Of a stretch of 6,602 nucleotides of DNA, positions 1-5,289 are shown piece by piece. Each line of letters begins with the position of its first letter. The stretch's first letter is position 1. A program made the translations under genes and the position numbers. Source of the stretch: Calditrichota bacterium (GTDB lineage: Bacteria > Zhuqueibacterota > Zhuqueibacteria > Residuimicrobiales > Krinioviventaceae); the NCBI GenBank assembly GCA_003818595.1, contig RPQV01000201.1:1-6602 (forward strand), read 5' to 3'. Under the pieces are notes generated by a model, which saw only the letters and a program-made list of their open reading frames with translations, did no database searches and had not been told where the DNA came from.

Positions 1-197
1 CCATCGAGAACTCGAATTTTGTCTGGCAGATGGGAGCGTCGCTGGCAACCGAATGCCTGGCGACGGGTCGGGAGTTGCTGATTACGCCGGAGCATGCGCT
101 GCACGTGCTGGAGATCATTCAGGCCACGCGCGAATCCCAGGCAAAAGGACGACGAATCGAGCTCACATCGACGTTCAAGTGGCCGATTGTGGCGTAA
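1..197 (+). CDS. Gfo/Idh/MocA-family oxidoreductase, C-terminal end (5' truncated by window)
   Basis: An open frame enters from the left edge (first full codon at position 3) and ends at TAA 195-197, giving the last 64 residues of a protein. The fragment has the typical tail of Gfo/Idh/MocA NAD(P)-dependent sugar or cyclitol dehydrogenases: a stretch reading LLITPEHALHVLEIIQA, followed by a Ser and Gly-rich turn (SQAKGRRIEL) and a final beta strand with F-K-W-P. The same arrangement closes the next gene (ARAVLEVIFAAYQSAGSGRKVEL), so the two are probably members of one superfamily encoded side by side. The nucleotide-binding domain lies outside the window, so substrate and subfamily cannot be judged. 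It could be the first gene of the operon that continues downstream, 111 bp away. The family call rests on this short C-terminal pattern only. Confidence 0.72.
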   Translation, partial: IENSNFVWQMGASLATECLATGRELLITPEHALHVLEIIQATRESQAKGRRIELTSTFKWPIVA

Positions 198-308
198 CAT
201 GCGTTGCAGAAAACATGGCCGTGAAACGTGAAGGGAAATGCTCAACCCATTCGAATCAATTCGGTGGATTTGACTGAACACATCAATCATGGGAAAGAGG
301 AGGTCACT
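198..308 (+). other. 111-bp intergenic leader between the two oxidoreductase genes
   Basis: Only short features are visible here: a direct repeat CGTGAA (220-225 and 227-232), a small palindrome CGAAT-CA-ATTCG (252-263), and the ribosome-binding site of the next gene near its right end. I see no convincing -35/-10 pair and no hairpin followed by a T-run, so it is open whether transcription from the upstream gene reads through. The open frame of the next gene extends back to 228, but the codons before 309 do not resemble the family. Confidence 0.4.
297..304 (+). promoter_or_regulatory. Ribosome-binding site fixing the ATG at 309
   Basis: GAGGAGGT lies with its GGAGG core (299-303) five bases before ATG 309. 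It selects this ATG over the upstream in-frame start at 228, which would add 27 residues ahead of the Rossmann strand without family resemblance and has no comparable Shine-Dalgarno. Confidence 0.85.
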
Positions 309-1388
309 ATGTCGAAAAAGGTGGGCGTAGGTCTCATTGGCGCGCGCTTTATCAGCACCATTCATGCGCGCTCGTTACAGCACTGTCCCGAGGCGCAGCT
401 GCTGGCAGTCGCCTCTCCGACGCCGGGGAGTGCCGCAGCATTTGCCCGCGTTCACGCGATTCCTCATTTTTATACCGATGTTCAGCAAATGCTCGCCATG
501 CCCGAGATCGATATGGTTGTCATCGGCGCCCCCAACCGAGTGCATTGTCAATTGACTGTCGATGCGGCTCAAGCGGGCAAGCATGTGGTGTTGGAAAAAC
601 CGATGTGCCTGAACCTCAAGGAGGCCGATCAGATGATTCAGGCGTGCGAAAAAGCCGGCGTCAAATTGATGTATGCAGAAGAACTTTGCTTTACTCCCAA
701 ATACGTACGGCTGAAGCAGCTGCTGGACAGCGGCGCCTTGGGAAAAGCGACGCTGATCAAACAATCCGAGAAACACGATGGTCCGCACGCGGAACATTTC
801 TGGGATGTCGAACGATCCGGCGGCGGCGTGACCATGGATATGGGTTGCCATGCGATTGAATTCTTCCGCTGGATGCTCAACCGTCCCAAGATCAAATCCG
901 TTTACGCCCAAATGAGCACGCAAGTGCACCAGGAAAAAACCAGAGGCGATGACAACGCCCTGCTGATCTTGGAATTCGAAAACGGCGTGATTGCACTGGC
1001 TGAGGAAAGTTGGACAAAACCCGGCGGCATGGACGACCGCGCTGAGGTGTATGGCTCGAACGGGGTGGCTTATGCCAATCTGCTGCAGGGCAATTCCATC
1101 ATCACCTATTCCGGCGCCGGATATGATTACGCGGTGGAAAAGGCCGGAGAGACGAAAGGCTGGTCGTTCACGATATATGAAGAAGAATGGAACTACGGCT
1201 TTCACCAGGAGATGGCTCATTTTGTCGACTGCGTGCAGAACGACAAACAGCCATTGGTGACGGGATATGATGCACGCGCGGTGTTGGAGGTGATTTTCGC
1301 TGCCTATCAATCAGCAGGGAGCGGGCGCAAGGTCGAGCTGCCGTTTGTCACCGATGCGTTAAAGCCGATTGATTTGTGGAAAAAATAA
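309..1388 (+). CDS. Gfo/Idh/MocA-family oxidoreductase (sugar/cyclitol dehydrogenase-like)
   Basis: This 359-residue protein has the usual length for the family. Residues 4-21 form the N-terminal Rossmann strand and turn (VGVGLIGARFISTIHAR). Residues 71-76 (VIGAPN) and the hallmark E-K-P at 96-98 follow, within a stretch reading KHVVLEKPMCLN. The C-terminal domain contains the G-G-G-V-T-M-D-M-G-C-H block at 171-181; its His181 is at the position that is usually catalytic, with Asp177 before it. Such enzymes oxidise or reduce a hydroxyl of sugars, cyclitols or related compounds with NAD(P) in the cytoplasm. The dinucleotide turn is unusual: where many members have G-x-G-x-x-G, this one reads G11-A-R13-F-I-S16. 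No N-terminal signal is visible, unlike the Tat-exported members common in Planctomycetes. The gene is 23 bp upstream of the methyltransferase gene and surely cotranscribed with it. The substrate cannot be deduced from sequence. Confidence 0.93.
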   Translation: MSKKVGVGLIGARFISTIHARSLQHCPEAQLLAVASPTPGSAAAFARVHAIPHFYTDVQQMLAMPEIDMVVIGAPNRVHCQLTVDAAQAGKHVVLEKPMCLNLKEADQMIQACEKAGVKLMYAEELCFTPKYVRLKQLLDSGALGKATLIKQSEKHDGPHAEHFWDVERSGGGVTMDMGCHAIEFFRWMLNRPKIKSVYAQMSTQVHQEKTRGDDNALLILEFENGVIALAEESWTKPGGMDDRAEVYGSNGVAYANLLQGNSIITYSGAGYDYAVEKAGETKGWSFTIYEEEWNYGFHQEMAHFVDCVQNDKQPLVTGYDARAVLEVIFAAYQSAGSGRKVELPFVTDALKPIDLWKK

Positions 1389-1398
1389 ACCTATTTGC

Positions 1399-1408
1399 AG
1401 GAGGTGAT
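1399..1408 (+). promoter_or_regulatory. Very strong Shine-Dalgarno deciding a GTG start
   Basis: AGGAGGTGAT is a perfect 10-base complement of the common bacterial 16S rRNA 3' end. The GGAGG core (1400-1404) is seven bases before GTG 1412. The alternative in-frame ATG at 1376 would overlap the preceding gene by 13 bp and has no Shine-Dalgarno, so GTG 1412 is the better start. The strength of the site suggests high translation of the methyltransferase. Confidence 0.9.
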
Positions 1409-1411
1409 AGA

Positions 1412-2836
1412 GTGCACATTTCCGTGCTCGGCATCGATGGGGTTCACCGTCTCGATCAGGCGGCGAAACGTATTTTGGCAGAAACCGGCGTCGATATACC
1501 CCACGAAGAAATGAGGTCGCTTTTCGTCAAAGCGGGCGCTGCGCCGGATGCGGGCTCAAACCGCATCCGCATCCCCCATGAGCTGGTTGATGAGTGTCTT
1601 GCCGCTGCCGGCAAGTCGTTTACGATTTATGGGCGCGACCGCACCCGAACCGCTTCGTTCGGTATCGGGAAACGAAATTATAACTCGACTGCAGGACAGG
1701 CTTATTGGCTGGATCGCGACGGTCGTCGACGATTCTGCACGCTGGATGATGTGCGACAAGCGACGATGTTGGGGGATGTGCTGCCGAGGCTCACGATCGT
1801 CGGCGCCATGGCCGACCCGTTGGAGATCGATGCGGCGTGGAGATGTGTTGAGGTCGCCGCGACGATGTTGCGGCTGACGACCAAGCCGATCATGTTCTGG
1901 TATCACGACCGGAAGAGTGCGGCGTGGGTGAATGAGCTGTTTCTGCTTTTGGCCGGCGATTGCGAGCAGCTTGCCCGTTATCCCTTTGCATATCCTTTTC
2001 TGGAACCCATCAGTCCGCTGCGATTCCCCGAAAAGGGCATCGATGTGCTTTTTGAAACCTGCAAAATCCCTCTGCCGGTGCCGATCGGACCCATGGCCCA
2101 GGTTGGATTGAGCGCTCCGGCGACGCTTGCGGGGACACTGGCGCAGGAGACGGCTGAAATACTCGCCGGAGTTTGTGTGACGCAACTGATTCACGCGGGC
2201 ACGCCGGTTTGCTTCGGCGGTATTCCGCATGCGTTTGATATGCGTACGACGCAGCTCATCTTTGCCGGACCTGAGCAGGCGCTGATGGCGGTCGCCATGG
2301 CTGAAATGGGAAAATATTATGGTCTGCCCGTTTATCTCAATGTGGGATTAACGGACAGCAAAATCGTGGATGCCCAGGCGGGACTTGAAATCGGTTCGAC
2401 GTTGCTCATGGGCGCACTATCCGGTGCTGATATTTTCGGCCATCTGGGCATCGCAGGCGTTGACCAGGCGGCCAGTTTGGAAATGCTGCTGTTTCAGCAC
2501 GAGGTGATTGAGTATATCGAGCGCATCATGAATGAATTTGAGGTCAATGATGATACTATCGCTCTCGAACTGATTCAGCGACTGGGTCCCGGCGGAAATT
2601 TCATTGCCGAGGAGCATACTCTGCGCTTTTTCAGACAAGAGGTGTGGACGCCGTCGCTATTGAATCGTGATTACTGGGAAACATGGGAATCTAAAGGACG
2701 AAAAACCATCCTTGATCAGGTTCGTGACCGGCTTGCACAACTCGCCGACACGTATGAACCGCACCCTCTGGATCGAGATCAGGAGAGGGAGATTGACAAG
2801 ATTGTGGAAAAGGCGCGCAAGGATTTGTCAAGATGA
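1412..2836 (+). CDS. MttB-superfamily (trimethylamine methyltransferase-like) protein, non-pyrrolysine type
   Basis: This 474-residue protein is full length for the MttB superfamily, whose characterised members transfer a methyl group from trimethylamine (MttB) or from glycine betaine and other quaternary amines (MtgB-type) to a corrinoid protein. Family-like segments in order are: an N-terminal helix and turn (residues 12-30, HRLDQAAKRILAETGVDIP); LEPISPLRFPEKGIDVL (197-213); P-I-G-P-M plus SAPATLAGTLAQETAEILAG (234-253); FAGPEQALMAVAMAEMGKYYG (284-304); VGLTDSKIVDAQAGLE (311-326); GALSGAD (334-340); and the C-terminal LGPGGNFIAEEHTL (391-404). The frame contains no in-frame TAG, so no pyrrolysine is used; by length, the Pyl residue of archaeal MttB should fall near 310-325. 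The protein is predicted to be cytoplasmic. It is tightly flanked by the oxidoreductase (23 bp) and the putative glycosidase (12 bp). No corrinoid-binding partner or reactivase is visible nearby. Family membership is near certain; the substrate is unknown. Confidence 0.93.
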   Translation: MHISVLGIDGVHRLDQAAKRILAETGVDIPHEEMRSLFVKAGAAPDAGSNRIRIPHELVDECLAAAGKSFTIYGRDRTRTASFGIGKRNYNSTAGQAYWLDRDGRRRFCTLDDVRQATMLGDVLPRLTIVGAMADPLEIDAAWRCVEVAATMLRLTTKPIMFWYHDRKSAAWVNELFLLLAGDCEQLARYPFAYPFLEPISPLRFPEKGIDVLFETCKIPLPVPIGPMAQVGLSAPATLAGTLAQETAEILAGVCVTQLIHAGTPVCFGGIPHAFDMRTTQLIFAGPEQALMAVAMAEMGKYYGLPVYLNVGLTDSKIVDAQAGLEIGSTLLMGALSGADIFGHLGIAGVDQAASLEMLLFQHEVIEYIERIMNEFEVNDDTIALELIQRLGPGGNFIAEEHTLRFFRQEVWTPSLLNRDYWETWESKGRKTILDQVRDRLAQLADTYEPHPLDRDQEREIDKIVEKARKDLSR

Positions 2837-2837
2837 A

Positions 2838-2843
2838 AAGGGA
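2838..2843 (+). promoter_or_regulatory. Ribosome-binding site for ATG 2849
   Basis: AAGGGA lies five bases before ATG 2849, just after the TGA of the methyltransferase (2834-2836). It is weaker than the sites of the two preceding genes. The next codons encode a twin-arginine signal, which supports this start. Confidence 0.65.
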
Positions 2844-2848
2844 TCGCT

Positions 2849-5089
2849 ATGGGAAATAGACGGATTTTTCTGAAAAATATCGGCGTGACTGCAGCCGGAT
2901 GCATGCTGGCGCAGAAAGCAGAAGGTGTTTCGTTGGCGGGTTCTAAAAAATGGAATCGACAACGGATGACTTTGGGGAATGGAATTGAGCTGGAACTTAT
3001 TTTTGACGGTCGATATTGTCTGGGTATCGGCCGCGTCTCTTGTAATGGATTATTATTAAGAAGCGGTGAATTACCGATGTTTGTACAGATCCGTACGCCT
3101 GATGCAGTGGATCTCATAAATTATCGTCTTGTCGAAAAGCAGATTACTGATTCCGGAATCAGTCTTCGCTTTTCTATGCAAAAGAAAGAAGGCGGACTGA
3201 TGGAATGGATGCTGCACACCGTGCGCAACCGCCGCAATATGCGCGACTGGCTTGACGAGTCAAAGGAACTCGCGGAAACATCACTGCAACTCGAAATCAA
3301 GCCAGTCGAACGGGATTTGGATGGGGAATCTGCGCTCGGATTCAGCTATAAATATTCTTACAAAAGCAATGACTTGCCGATTTATAAAATAACGGACCGC
3401 GCTTCCTGGGAGATCGACGGATCGGCCCTTGGCTGCGAGTTCTGGATGCGCAATGGTGTCGTCGATTCAATCATCGAATTCAAGCGTCATAATGATTTCT
3501 ATTCGACTGAATGGTATCTGCCCCATATTGCCAATCCCAATATTTTTCAGTTTCATCCCCTGCAAACGCATCTGCAGGGATTCACTTTTACCGCTGCCCG
3601 GGCGGGAGCACTGGTTACGTGGCCGACGCGGGTAGCCCATGTTCGCTCGCTCTTTGAAAAGTGGCGTGATCGTTCAGAACTGCTTCATTTTCATGAGCAT
3701 TGCGGCGATCTGCAATTTGAATTCAGTACCGTTCCAGTGGAAGTATTATGGTTCCCCGGGGAGCGAGAATATGTTGAACGTGCCAATCTTTATCATCGTC
3801 TGCGGGAAATGGTACATGAAACTCTGCATCAACAAATTGGCATGAGGCGAGAACGCATCACCACTTATGGCGTTATTGAGGAATGGACGGAGCCTGATAT
3901 TGAGATCTATCGCAGCAGAATTCTGCCGCAACTGCTGGATGCCGGTGTCAAGACTGTCATGATTCCCAATGAATGTCAGAATGTAATGAACACCTGGGGG
4001 CTCTCGAATATGTGCTGTAATGTTGATTATAAAATATCGGCGACCGTGGGCGAGGAAAAGCTTAGGTCCTTCTGCAATACTGTGAAAGCAGCTGGTGCGC
4101 GTGTGGAAATGTGGGGCAACACCGCTCTGTCGACGACCACAGAACTTTATTCTCATCGGGATGGTAGGGAAAAGGGCATCAAGTTTTTGCCCTATCAAGG
4201 GTCAATTATGGAGGTGATCGATCAGGCTGAAGCGCCTTGGGTGCGTAATCCTTCAAACGCTATCGAGGCAGATCACTATACGCCTCGATTTTGCGCTCTC
4301 AATTTGCGCGATCCTGATATCCGCTCCTACTGGATGAAGCAGTGGAAATATTTTCATAATGAAATCGGTATTGAAGGTATCTTCCTTGATTCATCTTTCA
4401 ACATGTCCAGTGATAAATTTCATTTTCAGCAATGGTCGCCGGATCAGAAGGAGCCCGGATTGATGTCAGCTCAGAAAGATATGCCGGCGAAATATCGTCC
4501 TGAGTACGAAGCTCCAGGTTTGATCCAAACGCAGTATTATGCTCATCTGGAATGGGTGGTTGAAATGCAGCGGATGGGATATTATTATTGCGGTGAAGAT
4601 TTGGGTGTGTTTGGGATTAATCGTACTGGACCCAAGATAACCGACCGGGTCAACAGTTTGTCCATTTGGGCTGATTCCTACTGTGATTTTGATAACGCGG
4701 CGTTGCTGGGAGCGGGTTTGGACCCCTTTGACATTTTCTTCAAGGGATTGGCGTATCGAATGATGTGGAAGGTATATTGGGATTTCAATCGAGAAAAACT
4801 GAATTTGGGTATTGATGATCCTCGGGCTTTTGTGTTGCTCAAGGTCTTTAACGAGGTCGCTGACAGCATGCGGCAGCGTCATATTCTACCGCAAGAGCAC
4901 GCGGTGATTTACTCAGGTGGAGTTGCGAATATTCTGTGGTCGTTTGCTGACTTTAAATACGAAATCGGACAAGAGATGTTGATCGATGATCTGGTGGATC
5001 GCCAACAGCATCGCTGCCACAATTTACAGATGCAAAAGCACCATGTTTATACAATCAGTCCATTGGCGTCTGGAATCATTAAACCTTAA
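2849..5089 (+). CDS. Tat-exported putative glycoside hydrolase (TIM-barrel, family unassigned)
   Basis: This 746-residue protein begins with a twin-arginine signal: N-R-R-I-F-L-K at 3-9, then a hydrophobic stretch to about residue 21. A Cys at 18 in A-A-G-C hints weakly at a lipoprotein, but the -3 residue is atypical. Residues ~40-320 look like a beta-rich domain, and ~335-700 like a TIM barrel with strands at 337-346 (ITTYGVIEEW), 367-375 (VKTVMIPNE), 417-427 (ARVEMWGNTAL) and 507-514. The stretch NLRDPDIRSYWMKQW (485-499) followed by GIEGIFLD (507-514) resembles the layout in several glycosidase families where an Asp after the fourth strand is the nucleophile, making Asp514 a candidate. 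Glu583/Asp584 in CGEDLG are acid/base candidates. It would act outside the cytoplasm on a glycan. I cannot place it in a named GH family. The gene is visibly more AT-rich than its neighbours. It follows the methyltransferase by 12 bp and ends the compact operon. Confidence 0.6.
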   Translation: MGNRRIFLKNIGVTAAGCMLAQKAEGVSLAGSKKWNRQRMTLGNGIELELIFDGRYCLGIGRVSCNGLLLRSGELPMFVQIRTPDAVDLINYRLVEKQITDSGISLRFSMQKKEGGLMEWMLHTVRNRRNMRDWLDESKELAETSLQLEIKPVERDLDGESALGFSYKYSYKSNDLPIYKITDRASWEIDGSALGCEFWMRNGVVDSIIEFKRHNDFYSTEWYLPHIANPNIFQFHPLQTHLQGFTFTAARAGALVTWPTRVAHVRSLFEKWRDRSELLHFHEHCGDLQFEFSTVPVEVLWFPGEREYVERANLYHRLREMVHETLHQQIGMRRERITTYGVIEEWTEPDIEIYRSRILPQLLDAGVKTVMIPNECQNVMNTWGLSNMCCNVDYKISATVGEEKLRSFCNTVKAAGARVEMWGNTALSTTTELYSHRDGREKGIKFLPYQGSIMEVIDQAEAPWVRNPSNAIEADHYTPRFCALNLRDPDIRSYWMKQWKYFHNEIGIEGIFLDSSFNMSSDKFHFQQWSPDQKEPGLMSAQKDMPAKYRPEYEAPGLIQTQYYAHLEWVVEMQRMGYYYCGEDLGVFGINRTGPKITDRVNSLSIWADSYCDFDNAALLGAGLDPFDIFFKGLAYRMMWKVYWDFNREKLNLGIDDPRAFVLLKVFNEVADSMRQRHILPQEHAVIYSGGVANILWSFADFKYEIGQEMLIDDLVDRQQHRCHNLQMQKHHVYTISPLASGIIKP

Positions 5090-5125
5090 ACACATGACAT
5101 TCATGGCTGCATGTGAAATTATGCA

Positions 5126-5152
5126 ACCACGAAGAACACGAAGGACACGAAG
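5126..5152 (+). repeat. Three tandem copies of a 9-bp unit (consensus nACACGAAG)
   Basis: The units are ACCACGAAG (5126-5134), AACACGAAG (5135-5143) and GACACGAAG (5144-5152), sharing seven to eight of nine bases. I recognise this as a short, widespread intergenic repeat in environmental bacterial genomes, typically written as repeated CACGAAG units and often paired with an inverted copy. That recollection is not a database result. Read on the minus strand it gives the LRVLRVLRG pattern often seen as a spurious protein annotation. Confidence 0.85.
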
Positions 5153-5244
5153 AGTTTGTAATTTGATGGATGATAGAATAAGATGATCAACTGTGCCATC
5201 AGGTTCATCAAAAAGGAAGGGTACAGATGATTCGTTCCATGAAG

Positions 5245-5262
5245 CTTCGTGTGCTTTGCGGC
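5245..5262 (-). repeat. Imperfect inverted counterpart of the 9-bp repeat
   Basis: CTTCGTGTG (5245-5253) and CTTTGCGGC (5254-5262) are, on the opposite strand, CACACGAAG and GCCGCAAAG. The first matches the tandem unit with one mismatch to AACACGAAG; the second matches ACCACGAAG with three. Arm order and orientation fit an inverted-repeat element spanning 5126-5262 with a spacer of about 92 bp. The second unit is degenerate, so the pairing could be a decayed copy. Confidence 0.6.
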
Positions 5263-5277
5263 GAAATGGACAAAAGC

Positions 5278-5284
5278 AGGAGAT
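5278..5284 (+). promoter_or_regulatory. Ribosome-binding site for ATG 5290
   Basis: AGGAGAT, with its AGGAG core (5278-5282) seven bases before ATG 5290, supports that start. The hydrophobic signal-like sequence begins immediately after it. Confidence 0.75.
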
Positions 5285-5289
5285 AGTGC

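Larger units (their letters stand above)
5090..5289. other. 200-bp intergenic region carrying a repeat element
   Basis: Most of this stretch is the repeat element at 5126-5262, annotated separately. A 6-bp dyad CACATG/CATGTG (5091-5096, 5110-5115) follows the glycosidase stop but lacks a T-run. Apart from the ribosome-binding site of the next gene, nothing else is supported. No clear promoter is visible, although a start of transcription for the beta-helix gene would be expected here or within the repeat. Confidence 0.5.

Noticed and set aside
252..263. Palindrome CGAAT-CA-ATTCG upstream of the oxidoreductase gene as a possible operator
   Set aside because: The arms are only five bases, no second copy was noticed, and no regulator gene is present. 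Such a dyad is expected by chance.
375..1310. Long open frame of 311 codons on the minus strand opposite the oxidoreductase
   Set aside because: It lies entirely antisense to a well-supported family gene. Its protein is rich in His, Phe and Arg in no recognisable arrangement and has no ribosome-binding site or family resemblance.
1556..2230. Minus-strand open frame of 224 codons opposite the methyltransferase
   Set aside because: It is antisense to a strong MttB-family gene, with low-complexity Arg/Gln-rich translation typical of a shadow frame.
4349..4601. GH13 or GH77 (amylase/amylomaltase-type) assignment of the exported protein from GIEGIFLD and GEDLG
   Set aside because: The GH13 strand has an Arg two residues before the catalytic Asp, which is missing here, and other GH13 and GH77 motifs were not found. 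The resemblance is local only.
5091..5115. Possible terminator after the glycosidase gene (CACATG/CATGTG dyad)
   Set aside because: The stem has only six pairs, a 13-base loop, and no T-run after it, so it is too weak to call a terminator.
5126..5262. CRISPR array
   Set aside because: The units are nine bases and directly adjacent without spacers, and the other arm is inverted, so this is not a CRISPR layout.
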